Part shown: positions 37,855 through 49,229 of the stretch, one piece after another
How the letters are laid out: the number at the start of each line of letters is the position of its first letter
How positions within the stretch are numbered: position 1 is the first letter of the stretch
Assembly (NCBI GenBank): GCA_958298945.1
Contig: OY282610.1
Location: forward strand, 27,850,167 to 27,914,166
Source: Atherix ibis
Taxonomy: Eukaryota; Arthropoda; Insecta; Diptera; Athericidae
DNA: 64,000 nt
Reading direction: 5' to 3'
The notes under the pieces: generated by a model
Seen by the model: the letters and a program-made list of their open reading frames with translations, nothing else
Told to the model about the DNA's origin: nothing
Databases searched by the model: none
Program-made: the position numbers and the translations under genes

Positions 37855-38779
37855 TTTTCGTTTATTAACGAAAAATTAGAGAACAATGAAATGAAAATGA
37901 AAGAAAAATTAGAAAAAAATTAACGAAAAATTAGAAAAATTAAAGAAAATTAGAAAATATTAAAGAAAATTAGAAAAAAATTAGAAAAAAATTAAAAAAA
38001 AAATTAGAGAAAAATTAAGAGAAAAATTAAAAAAAAACTAAAAAAAGTAGGCGAAAATTAATTAATTTAATATTCTACAGTAAATCATTTTTATATTTTT
38101 GTTGTAAAAACAAAAAAAAAATAATCATATATTATATTATGTCACATTGGAGGAAGAAAAAACGCCAGCAAAAATAAATAAATTAAATTAAAAAAATTTA
38201 TGATTTTTAATATCGTTCAAAAGAAAAGAAATAATATAAAAACAACCAACAAATAAAAATTATAGCAAAAATATAAACATTAAAAGTTTAATAATAACAT
38301 CGCCGCCCATTTTTTTGGCTCTGTTTAGTAAATAAATCCTGGGTATTATTTTTTTGAGCTAAAAAAAAAAGAAGAAAAATAGCAGTTAATTCTCTTCAAA
38401 AGAGAAAGAGCTTTTTCTTTCTATAATTCCGCTCCTCTTCGATAATTTTTTTTTTAAGTTTTGCTTTCATATACATATTAACAGTTTTGTTTTTCTCTCG
38501 CCTAAGTAATTAGTTAGTTAAAAGTTGTCTTTTTCTATTTTCGTTCTGGTTTTTCTATGATTTTTTGTGATATTGTTTTTTTTTCGCCAATAAAATTTAA
38601 ATATATATACACATATCCATCCATAAATATGTGTGTATGTATATTGATATAAAACGAATCATCAACAAAATTCCTGTGATGAAAAAAAAAACTCTATACT
38701 TTTGAGTGAAAAAATATAAAATTTGAAAATAAAAAATATTATAAATAAAAACGAATTAAAAAGAGACAACCTAAAAATC

Positions 38780-39080
38780 GAATATAAAAACAAATTTGCC
38801 TGCGCTGTAAATTATTGTGTGTGCGTGCGTGTGTATGTGCGCTGTGCCGCCGTGTATCGTGCATATATTATTTACTGTAAAAAGCTATCATTGAGAAGAG
38901 AAAAAAAAACCAAACGCAACGAGAAAGAGCGACGGAGAGTAAATAGGAGAAAAACGAGCGCCCACCAAACTTATGAATCGAATGTTCGAACGGAACGGAA
39001 CGGAATAGATGATTATCGACCATAGACGAGAGAGACATGAAATTTTTCTTTTCATAATTTCGTTTGTCATACAATTTCAG
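38780..39080 (+). promoter_or_regulatory. Candidate untranslated first exon or promoter patch
   Basis: After kilobases of A/T runs, 38,800-39,060 is compositionally balanced (GTGTGTGCGTGCGTGTGTAT, CAACGAGAAAGAGCGACGGA, GGAACGGAACGGAA) and ends in ATTTCAG|GTAAATAG, a good donor context at 39,081. The single open frame across it is a low-complexity basic peptide and not a convincing protein. I read this as a possible 5' UTR exon of a gene transcribed rightward whose coding exons lie outside the window. The support is composition and one donor only. Confidence 0.3.
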
Positions 39081-39901
39081 GTAAATAGCACGTGTTATTA
39101 TTATTTAAAGTAGACCGCACACTTCCGACATATTTTCTAATTCAAAAAAGCCAAAAAACCCAAAAAAAACCTACAATTTTTTCTTTTAACCTAGAATACA
39201 TAGTTTTTTTTCTTCCAAAAACCGATTTCTTCTTATTTATTATTACTATTTATAAATTTACATAGTTTTGAGAGTCATTGTTAAACACAAAATGATGTGC
39301 ACCTTTTTGTGCACGTTTAAAATAATGGACCCATATTTATATAATTGCCAAATAATAAAAATAGCAATAATTTTTTTTTTTGGTTTGTTAAAATTTCCCT
39401 TTTTCAACAACAATAAACATAATCGTATAATAATTATTTAAAATCATATAATGGACATACGAGAATTTGTGTGCGGAGATATTTTTGCTGTTTAGGTTAT
39501 GTTTCTAAAAAAAGTCGGCTAGTAAAATCATCTAATTTAATAGGATATTTTTAGACAAATTAGATGAATAAACATTTTAATAGTTTTTTTTTAAAACATT
39601 AAGAAAAATAATAATGTTGCAATAAGGTTGAGTAAAATAAAATAATTTTCCTGAATACAATTTTTGTTGTTGAATTTACTCTTACATAAAAGGGCTATCC
39701 ACGTTATTTAACTTTATTTATGCTGCGAAAAATAAAGTTAAATAAAAGACACTTAAAATTCCAAAACACTAAAGATACACACAAAATTTTTGTTTAAATT
39801 TCAATTAAACATTAAGAAAATTGTTCTTAGATTATTTTTGATCAAAGATACTGTTTTATACAATCCTGAAATTTAGGGATTATAAAAAAAAAACATAAAT
39901 A

Positions 39902-41968
39902 AAGGATTATCTAATTTGCGCTTTGGAAAGTTGAGTTAAATAAAAGGCACTTAAAATTAAGATTTTGATTGAATTTTTATTTCATTATACGAGTAGTTAA
40001 GACCTTGCCATAGTAGCATTATTAAAGTGACTACCACAAGATAACATTTTTCGTTTTGAGGTAATTTTTGATCCAATCTTTTGTAGATATAGAGGTGTAA
40101 TTTGGCTATTAATTGACGGATGTTGGTTTTTTTTTCTCAACTCCTGGCAAATTTGAGGATTCTCTGCGTGAAAACAGTTTTTTTTCCAGGAAAATTTCCA
40201 ATTGCTTTAAATCGCACAATCTTGGAGGCCAATTTACAATTACCAAATCTAAAAAATTACGCGTTCTGGCAACTTTTCACGTAATAAAGCGAAAATTTGT
40301 CGTGCTGTTTTGGGTTTGGTGCCGTCTTGTTAATACTAAATATGGTCCATAGTAAAATGTTTAAGTTTAAGTTAAAATATTTAAGCCGGTTGACAGTTCA
40401 AAGAAATACTGGCCATCATCGACAGAGAGCTGATTGATAGATTTCCGGGGGAAGCCGCATCTACTAACCAAATAGTATTTCACATCTTATATATACTTAT
40501 ACAAATATATAAGCCAAACAATAGAGGATTTCTTTCCAAGAAGAAGTCTACTCAATAACCATTCCGAAATTCTGAATGAATCATTCGAAATTAACTCACA
40601 TGTAACATGATGTCGCCAAATGATCCCGCGGTCGTAGCATTATAAAGTTGTCATTGGCGCATATCATAGGGGAAAAACATTTTCGTACATAACACCGTCA
40701 AAACAAAATTCACACCAGACAATTACTTTTTGCGGATACAATGGCTTTTCCAAAATCAATTGTGGATTTTTGGAGCCCTATTTACACCAGACAATTACTT
40801 TTCACGGATACAATGGCTTTTCCACACTCAATTGTGGAATTTCAGGGCTCCATTTACACTAGAAAGTCACTTTTCGTGGATACAATGGCTTTTTCACACT
40901 CAATTGTGGGGTTTCAAGGTCCCATATACACTCGAAGCAGCTTTTTGCGCGTAAAACGGCTTCTCTACAGTAAATAGTGGATTATCAGAACCCCCTATAC
41001 ACCAGAAAGTCATTTTTCGCTGTCATAATGGCTGCTCCACTGGCATTGCTGGGTTGTCAGAGCTCTATAAACCCCAGGCAGTTACTTTTGAAAAACAACT
41101 TATACGGCTATGCGGCTTTGAATTGCCGGTACCGATCTTTGCATCTTCATTTTCAAAGAAATACAACCCAATGACATCTTAAGACCAATATGAACAGCAG
41201 ACAGTTCCTTTTCGCTGATATAATGGTTTTTTTTATAGTTACTTGTGAGCTTTAATGTCACTTTTTGCTAATAAAATGGCTTCTCTATAGTCAATTGAGG
41301 GTTTTTAGAGCCCCGTATATACCAGCCAGTTACTTTTTGCGAATCAAATGGCGTTTATACAGTCACTTATTGGTTTTCAGAGCCCCTTATGCACTTGACA
41401 GTCAGTTTTCGTGAATACAATGGCTTTTTTATAATTATTTGTGGGTTTTTAGGGACCCACATATACCATAGAGTCATTTTCATATGTTAAAATGGTTTCT
41501 TCAGTGTCATTTGTGGGTTTCAGAGCCCCATTTTCACCAGACAGCCACTTTTTGCAAATAAAACGGCTTCTCTACAGTCAATTGTGGACTTCCAGAACTT
41601 CGATAAAATGGCTTTCCCACAGTCAATTGTGGGTTTTGGTAGCCCCATTTATACCAGAGAATAAATTTTTGTGGGGACAATGCCTGTTCCATAATAAATT
41701 GATGGTTTTACAGAGCCGCATATGTTGCAATTTGGCTTATTGAAGTATCCACCAAACGAGAAATGAGCCTCATCGCTGACGAAAATATTGTTTCGAAAAA
41801 TCTGCATCGAAAACCCAATCGGCATATTTTCAGCATATTTTATAGTCAATACAAAATGGCAAAGTCTACACTAAAAAAAAGTCTATACTTAATTGGCACA
41901 TGTGTATAACAACTGTCAAATATTGCAGGACTATATAGTAATTCCATAACACAAAATTGATAATCCTT
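39902..41968 (-). mobile_element. Mariner-like element with both ends, carrying satellite array 4
   Basis: Inverted ends AAGGATTATCTAATTTGCGC (from 39,902) and AAGGATTATCAATTTTGTG (read inward from 41,968) are flanked by TA at 39,900-39,901 and 41,969-41,970: a 2,067-bp element. On the minus strand, 5' to 3', it holds a TTTGACAGTTGTTA leader, AENMPIGFSMQIFRNN and SDEAHFSFGGYFNK with the first catalytic Asp (41,730-41,800). The repeat array follows, then WCEFCFDGVM-like text (40,660-40,700), a WPPR-LCDL box (40,215-40,240) and the tail NIRQLIAKLHLYIYK (40,075-40,130). Stops and frame changes are many. It is therefore a dead element whose middle has become a tandem array. Confidence 0.8.
40695..41735. 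repeat. Transposase-derived 72-bp satellite array 4
   Basis: Two blocks, 40,695-41,090 (about 5.5 monomers) and 41,195-41,735 (about 7.5 monomers), are separated by an about 100-base foreign module at 41,095-41,195. Monomers show GGATACAATGGCTTTTCCA, TCAATTGTGG and ATTTACACCAGACA landmarks. The array is bounded on each side by the correct transposase flank, so its origin in place is clear. Confidence 0.88.
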
Positions 41969-42368
41969 TACATATGATAAGATTTGAAAGATTTTCTTAA
42001 AGGCCCAAATTCTTTAAATGTTCTATTTTTTTATTATTATATTATTTTGTAGAGAAAATTATGTTTTTTTATTATAAATATTTATTATAGATTGTTAATT
42101 GAAAAAAAAATTCACACAATTGATAATTGCTCAGATTTAAAAAAAACAACTCTTTTTTAGTTTAATACCATAGAAAAATTAATTTTCGATTTTTTTCCGC
42201 AACAAAGGTATAAGAAGAATAGATATGGAAACAGAAGTAAAAGATACAAAATGGTGCTGAATAAAAGTAGAAATAGTTTGTTTTATGGTAGAAGTGGAAA
42301 GGTGATATTTGGGCATAAAAAAATTTGTCTAAACCTTAGTGTCCAAATTTTTCGATATTTAGACCAAT

Positions 42369-43260
42369 TGGGTTGTCCGGAAAGTAATTTCGTTGTTTCC
42401 CAACAGAGGACCTAATTGTATTTTTCACAACCAACTTCACACTTAAGCCGCATAATCATATGTATTTGGACAGCTAACATAGCAAGGCTTGCATGAATTC
42501 GACCGTTCATGATTATTTGAAATGGCTAGCCTTAATCTCAAAGCTCGACATATGGGTTCCTCTTCTTCTTACGGAAAAAAATTTGTGTTCCTCTTCTTCA
42601 AACGCCAATAAAATAATCCATTTTTGAAGCGTATCATCACTGAGGACGAGAAATGTATTGTCTACAACAATGTTAAGCTTAAAAGATCCTAGAGTAGAAA
42701 AGATGAACAGGCTCCAAGCACTGCAAAAGCCAATATTCATCAAAAAAAAAGGTTATTCTATCTGTTTGGTGGGATTTCAAAGGAATCATTTATTTTGAGC
42801 TTCTACCGAGCATCAATTCTAAAGTATACTGTCATCAGTTGGACAAATTGAATAATTCGCTTAAAGAAAAAATGCCGGAATATTGGTCACTAGGAAAGGT
42901 ATAGTGTTCCAACAGGGTAATGCGAAATCACATACAAGTTTGACTACTCGACAAAAGCTTTTCGAGCTTTGATGGGATATACTGCCACACCCACCACACT
43001 CTCCACACCTAGCACTTTCCGATTATTATTTGTTCCGGTCTCTACAAAAATTTTTAGACGATAAAACGTTTAATTCAAATGAGGAGATCAAAAATCATTT
43101 GGATCAGTTTTTTGCCAGCAAAGAACAAAAATTTTATGACCATGGAATCATGCCACTGCCAGAAAGATGGCAAACAGTATTGAATAAGACTGGACAATTA
43201 CAGGGTAGACCATTTAGAAGTTCCATTGTAAAAAATAAATTTAAAAAAACTAGTGTATGT
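42369..43260 (+). pseudogene. Decayed mariner-like transposase
   Basis: The left end reads TTGGGTTGTCCGGAAAGTAA, a mariner-type terminus. Plus-strand frames show a first-Asp box FLKRIITEDEKCIVYNN-like (42,620-42,670), GIVFQQGNAKSHTSLTTRQK with the second Asp replaced by Gly (42,902-42,960), and PHPPHSPHLALSDYYLFRSL (42,990-43,040), then EEIKNHLDQFFASKEQKFYD near the C-terminus. Stops, frameshifts and the QQGN change disable it. The right end was not located. Confidence 0.78.
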
Positions 43261-43304
43261 TTTTTCAAATTTCCGGTTTTATTAAAAAGATTGAACCTTG
43301 AAAT

Positions 43305-44508
43305 TTAAGAATGAAACAAAACATCATTTAAATGACTGCCACGGCTGGCGTTACAGTACCCCATTCCCTCGACCCAATTTTTTAGTATATTTTCGATTGT
43401 CTGGGCCTGTTCTCTTCAACGGCAACTTTGATTTCGTGTTTCAAGGCCTCAATTGTCTCTTTCGTGTTTCAAAGCCTGTTTCGTGTTTCAAGGCCTCATG
43501 GCCTCTTTGATTTCGTGTTTCAAGGCCTCATGGCCTCTTTGATTTCGTGTTTCAAGGCCTCAATTGTCTCTGGATGGCTTGCCTAACATTTATCCTTAAC
43601 GGCTCCCCATAATCCAACGGGCTCAAATTATAGCTCCGAGGCGGCCAATTGACATAACAATTTCGGCTGATTATTCGGTTTTCGAAAGCAGTGCCCAAAA
43701 GTTGGATTGTTACGTTGGCTGTGTGGCAAGTGGCCCCGTCCTATTCAAACCAAATGTCGTCCATGCCATTTTCTTCAACTTTTGGGAACAAAAATTCGTT
43801 GAGCATGCCACAATAGCGTAACGGCGACTCCTTCATCGTTTTTGAAGAAAAAAGGGGGCCAATGATGCCTTCACTACAAAATTCGCACCAAACCGTGACT
43901 CGTTGTGGATGCATCGGCTTTTCCATGGTGACGTATGGATTTTCTGAGCCCCAGATGCGACAATTTTGTTTTTCAACATGATGATTTTTCGGTAAAAATG
44001 CTCATCTTCGGCCAATTGATCTTGAGCCCGTTAGGCAAACCGAAAACGCATCGGATGGTCATGCGGCTTTAGCTGTTGGATTAATTGAACTTTGTAAGCT
44101 TTCATACCGAGGTCTTTGTGCAAAATTCTCAACAGAGAAGATCACTGACATTTTCAGCAATGGCGGCAATATTCTCGGTCGTACGAACTGTTTTAGAGCA
44201 GGAACGAGTTGCTTTGGCAACCAACAAACCAGTTTCGTGAAACTCGCTTTACGAATTTGCCCACAAATTCACGTGATGGCATTCGATCTTTACCCATTTT
44301 TTTAAAAAAATTTTCACAGTTTGGGTTGAAGACTCACCACTTTGGAAGTAAGTTCTCAATATTTCCCATTTTTCTTCAAGCGTATGGATTACCATTTCGT
44401 AACATTCTGACTTTCAACTAACAATCTGTCAATTCGTGTTGACATTTAACACGCTAGTACTTCATATAAATAGTAGTTCAAAATAGAACCGCTAGATGGA
44501 CCACCCTA
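43305..44508 (-). mobile_element. Mariner-like element with almost entire, frameshifted transposase; best relative of the satellite's source
   Basis: The right end AGGGTGGTCCATCTAGCGG (inward from 44,508, followed by TA) starts the element. A coding region of about 1,090 bases runs from ATG 44,395 (HTLEEKWEIL) to a stop at 43,305 after SRGSHLNDVLFHS. Between lie KQNCRIWGSENPYVTMEKPM and HPQRVTVWCEF (43,875-43,965), then GIIGPLF, DGATCHTANVT (near 43,700) and the NWPPRSYNLSPLDY box (near 43,640). The WGSEN to VTVWC stretch occurs here once and is the single-copy form of the 72-bp satellite unit. Frameshifts and a 32-bp internal expansion at 43,435-43,565 inactivate it. Confidence 0.8.
43435..43565. 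repeat. 32-bp tandem expansion inside the transposase 3' region
   Basis: The phrase TTTCGTGTTTCAAGGCCTCA recurs four to five times. The two clearest copies are 32 bases apart (43,501 and 43,533), with GGCCTCTTTGA between them. The unit is not a multiple of three, so it breaks the frame. Confidence 0.85.
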
Positions 44509-44519
44509 TATTTAATTGA

Positions 44520-47410
44520 ATAAAATATTAATTCATTATAAGAAAATCGTTTTTCATTTTTATTTAAAAAAAAAAAATATTTCATAAAAATTTTTAAGGT
44601 CCATTTTATTATCTAATATTACCAGTGAGAAAAAATTTACCACTAAAAAGTAAATGTATTTTATTTAAAAGCTCCATGATACACGTATGTTTGTGGTTTT
44701 TTCTTTCTTCTTTCAATAAATATGTTAAAAGTTAAAATACTTTTTTAAAATTTTATCCTTAAAAAAGATAAAAAGAATAAAATTACAATATTTAATATAA
44801 ATCTTTTATAATATTGATTGGAAAAAAATAGTCATCTGGTTTTTAATATTAATTTTAAAAGAAAATTTGCAAAAAGGAACAATTTTTATAATAAAAAAAA
44901 ACCGAAATATTTAAAGAGAGAATGGAGAAAAAGTAAAATTTTCGTTTTGGAAAAAAAAATAATAAAAATAAAACAGACAAAATAAAAAAAACAGAGAAGA
45001 ACAACTAACTTTAAGACTATCAATTTATTTGGTTTAAAACCAACTTTTTTGCACTTTTATATCGATGCCAAAACTATCATCGATATTGAGAATATGGTTA
45101 TGGTCTGTCTCCAGCTGGGCATATGCAAGAAGTCCACTAACTATACTCTTGTGTATGTGTATGTATGTACTCACTCGTACGGCTACGTGTAAGACAAGTT
45201 GCTCTGAAAAAAACGCCTATATTTGGAGAGAAGAAGGAAAAAAAACCAGTCCATTTCGCTTCCATGCACTAGTAGTGACTAGTCGATTAAATGTTTCTCT
45301 CGCGACTGATAATTTTCGTGTCTTTTATAATGTATAAATTTAAAAAAAAAATGTTTTTCTTTTTGTAAACAATTTTATGCGCATAATTTTCATATTGAAT
45401 GCCAATAAAACATAAGTTATCCATACTTAGGAGTGTACGAGCATATTTGTCCATATTTATTGTATGTACATATATATACATATGTGCATACGAGTATGTA
45501 CATTGATATATTGAATATGTACGAGTAAGAATTATGTACATTTGGATATGCATGGAATATGACGCCCAAAAAAATGAGAAAAGAACATCTAAAAAAACCG
45601 ACAATACTCATCAGTCTCCCCAATCGGGTGGATAAAATGTGTCCGTAAAATGTCAATGAAATTTGAGAGGTTGCCGTTAACTTGTTTCGGCAGTTGGACA
45701 GTAGTGGACGGACGGTCAGTATCTTGGTTAGCTAGTTTGCATTCTTGCCAAATTAAGAAAATGAAAAAACGAACAAGAAAATCATAGCCACTCAAATCCC
45801 AACACACATATTGGTCATGAAAAAAAGAGAGAAAGACTACACAACAAAATATGTATTATGACCCAAAAAGTATGACTGACTGACTGCCTTACCACCGTGT
45901 ATTATATGCACGTAAAAAGATAATTTATTATTGATTTCCATACAATATTCGATGATGATCTTACGTATATAAGTTCTTTATATATTTTTCTTATACTTTT
46001 TTTTTAAACAAATTACGTAAATTATCGTAAAAATATCTTTTATGTAATCATAGGAAAATAAAAAAAAAATATAAAAAAATGCACAATTTAATCATTTATA
46101 AATTATATAAGAGAAAATATGAGTAATATGGAAAAATGGCGTAAGTTTTGCATTGCGGTTCATATTAAATAATAAATAAAAATTAATTAAAATTAATGCA
46201 AAAAAGAAAATATTTATATTCTCATTATTGTCATGGCAATTTTTGGTTTTTTCGGAACTGGTTGCCTTTTTTAAATGAATTCCAACTGATTGACTGGATT
46301 CGAAAAATTTCTTGATATGTGTAGAAACTTTTTATGATATATTTTTTGTTTTTGTTTTTAATTTAAGCAATCACAATTTTTCGATGTTTTTGCGATGTTT
46401 TTTTTGCGATGTTTTCGTGCGATGTTTTTTGCGATGTTTTTTTTTTCTTTCTTTTCTCTTAAGAATATTCGACTTTTGCTATTTTGAAAACGAAAATCTA
46501 CTTTCAAGGTTGCAATTAAATCATATCATTTTGTTGTTTTGTTTTTTCTTCTTCTTTCTTTTCATGTTCCACAAAGTGGCTTTTATAAGCGAAATTACCT
46601 AATACCTGTAGTAATGAAGAAGAAGAAGAAAAAAAAAACGAAAATAAAATAGAAATTTTAATATTAATTTGCAATTGTTAGACTTTTGGCTATGAAGAGT
46701 CCTATCCATAATATCGATGTGTCATTTATATATTGGAATTAGTTCATTAAACATTTTTTTCTCTAAATTTATTATTAATATAATAATTTATAATATTTTT
46801 TTTTTTGGCTATTAATTCTGCTTATTACAAATATAAAACATTGTAATATGCAGATTTTATGACGAAGTCATTACCATAAGAAGAGTGTGGAATAAGAAAC
46901 TCGTTGGCGTTTCTGTATCTTAAGAGACAAATTTATAGATTCAAGAGATTTCTTGGCCAATATTTTATTTAAATGACGATGAGTTCTTATGGGGGAAAGT
47001 AACAGAGGAAAGTTTTTTTTTTGTTGACAAGAGGGGATTTTAATTAAAAGGTAATCAGGAATGAAACGTTTTATAATGAGAAACGCACAAATGGTGAATG
47101 CAACGAACATGTGTAATGTGGGGCATCAATGATATTTTGGAGAAATTTTGATTGAAGGGATTAGGTTCAGTAGAACTTTAAATTTCAATATTGTACGTCC
47201 AGATTGGCTTTAAAATTTTGTTGTATAGATTTAAGTGTTAGTTTTGATCGGTTATCTAGTAGTCTAAGTATTAGTTAAAATGGAAAATTCTGTTGTTCTT
47301 TTGTTAAAACTTTTTATTAAAATTGAATTCAAAATATAATTTTTTTCGTTAGTTAAAATTGTTTGCCAGTGTTTTGGCAGATTATTTATTCTATTCTCTG
47401 GAGAAGAAAG
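44520..47410. other. Intergenic DNA, no gene supported
   Basis: AT-rich with many homopolymers. Two more balanced patches, 45,060-45,330 and 45,590-45,760, have short open frames (90 and 72 codons) with no recognisable domain; they may be 5' UTR or conserved noncoding sequence. A pyrimidine-rich patch with GCGATGTTTT repeated four times lies at 46,390-46,445. Confidence 0.5.
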
Positions 47411-47419
47411 TCTTTTTTT

Positions 47420-47856
47420 TGCGAAAAATACGATTTCTTGAAAAATGCAGTAAAATTGAAAATTTTCCTTTGGGGGATCCTTGGAAGATTTGTAATTTTT
47501 CTCGAATATTTAACTTTTGTCAATCCATGATTTTTTTGGTCCAAACCATAGAGAAACATTCAAAATGCGTAAATTGCCTGAAAACTACATCAATTTTGAC
47601 AGAAATTTGCGGAAAATACGATTTCTTGAAAAATGCAGTAAAATTGAAAATTTTCCTTTGGGGGATCCTTGGAAGATTTGTAATTTTTCTCGAATATTTA
47701 ACTTTTGTCAATCCATGATTTTTTTGGTCCAAACCATAGAGAAACATTCAAAATGCGTAAATTGCCTGAAAACTACATCAATTTTGACAGAAATTTGCGG
47801 AAAATACGATTTCTTGAAAAATGCAGTAAAATTGAAAATTTTCCTTTGGGTGACCC
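47420..47856. repeat. 188-bp tandem repeat, 2.3 copies
   Basis: The marker CGATTTCTTGAAAAATGCAG begins at 47,431, 47,619 and 47,807, exactly 188 bases apart, and copies are almost identical. The period is not a multiple of three, so the overlapping open frames are incidental. Right after it, CTTCATCTCCAGTCACAAAG occurs twice (about 47,857 and 47,903). Confidence 0.92.
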
Positions 47857-47979
47857 TTCATCTCCAGTCACAAAGGGGACCAAGACCCTTGGGGGACCGT
47901 TCTTCATCTCCAGTCACAAAGTACTCCATTTTGTGATGAGCAAGATTCGAAGAACCTATAAAAATTCTAGCCATTAAAT

Positions 47980-48990
47980 TTGTCTCGCTTAATTCATAAG
48001 CCACCCACCCAAATACAGACTTTTTACACAAAACCAAACCTTTTAATGTGATCCAAAGTAGTTGTATGATGAGTTCTAAGCTTGATGACTATATCTACGG
48101 AAGTTAATATGGGATTGGTCCTGATCATACTGCGGATCATTGAGCAAAATTTTGCAAACCATCTTTAGCACGTTACTTCGGCCTCTGCAAACACTTCAAC
48201 TTCACACAAGCTTTTTGCTGCCTGCACAGCGTTATTTCCAAAAAGGGAACTTATACAGTATACAATTATCTTAAGTAGACTTTTTCTTCACTCATGTTAA
48301 CGGTTCTAAAGGCTTAAGGAAACTGGCTAATATTCGAAAAAATGCCTATAAATCATCTGTCATATGCTAATTAATCTACCTGGTTGAAACCGGTTTCACT
48401 TACACCTAATAGTTTTTGCTAACGCCTGTTAAGCTCAAGTCGTTTAAATCTCGTGTAAGGGTTTAGTCCCAGGTACCGTACTTTACCGTTTGCTGAAATT
48501 ATATTGACATTAAGGATGAATTTTTGTCACCGTTGAAGGTAACATGAATATTCTTGTACTTATTTTTCTTTACTCTCCACCTCGTGAAACAGTCTTCGAG
48601 GTTTTAGGTATGAGCTTGTAAAAAAACGACTGGAAGCTATTTGTATATTTGAATTAGAAGCAAGAATAGCGGTATCAACCATAAGAGTTTTGGGATTATT
48701 TGTGATGTCGTAGGTATAAATATTATATAAAAGTGGCCCAAAAATACTCCATTGAGGAACATCAGCTCTAAAAGGTGATATTTTAGAGTAGATAGTATTA
48801 ACTGCTTCTTGGAAATAATGGTGGTAAAGTTATTATTTTAGAATAAAAACATTTGTGAAGGGAAGGAAGCCACACAAGATCAAAGGCGTGTGATATGTTT
48901 AGTGTAGAAACACACCTAGCAGACCATGCGGTGATATTTGTTGGATTGTCAAATGGTCTGTTCAAAAATCAAATTCATGATTTTTGGTTT
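47980..48990 (-). pseudogene. Jockey-like reverse transcriptase remnant
   Basis: Minus-strand frames give VPQWSIFGPLLYNIYTYDI (48,700-48,765, the usual VPQGSVLGPLLYN box), DTAILASNSNIQIAS (48,640-48,680, remnant of the YADDTAIL catalytic box with the ADD lost), and FTRWRVKKNKYKNIHVTFNG (about 48,530-48,595), followed by VKY-like thumb text. Frameshifts and stops are frequent. The order and wording fit the Jockey clade. Confidence 0.72.
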
Positions 48991-49229
48991 GTATTGAAGT
49001 TCAGTCTTTTATTGTTATTTTATTGAATAAAGTGGAGAGTTTTTTTAGCGGATAAAAATCAAATTTGAAAAAGTTGCATTTATAGAATTATATAATGTTA
49101 TTGTCAGACCGACCGGAAGTCATTGGAGCTAATCCTGGTCTGGAAGGTCTTAATTTACTAGTTCAAGGAAAGATCGTCTAATTAGTACATTGCGGTAAAG
49201 GGAAACTTCAGAGACTTACAGTAGCTAAA

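Larger units (their letters stand above)
36250..38050. repeat. Purine-rich degenerate minisatellite (GAAAAATTAGA type), interrupted by satellite array 3
   Basis: For about 1.8 kb the plus strand is built from short degenerate units like GAAAAATTAGAGAAAAATTAAA, with very few C and few T outside the ATT core. Longer duplicated blocks occur; for example TTAGAGAAGAATTATTAAAAA is at both about 36,435 and 37,217. The array is cut at 37,558-37,860 by about 270 bases of the transposase satellite plus a snap-back. No coding frame persists. Confidence 0.85.

Noticed and set aside
36250..38050. Lys/Glu/Leu-rich coiled-coil gene suggested by GAAAAATTAGAG units
   Set aside because: Stop codons occur in every frame at short intervals, and the units vary in length without regard to codons.
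38723..39025. 100-codon plus-strand frame in the candidate 5' exon
   Set aside because: Its product is a basic low-complexity peptide with no recognisable domain; a noncoding first exon or promoter is more likely.
46312..46602. 96-codon plus-strand frame rich in Phe and Cys (repeated RCFF)
   Set aside because: It comes from the repeated GCGATGTTTT pyrimidine-rich sequence and has no domain features.
47359..47977. Overlapping open frames with repeated KYDFLKNAVKLKIFLW-type text
   Set aside because: They arise from the 188-bp tandem repeat, whose period is not a multiple of three, so no single protein repeat is maintained.
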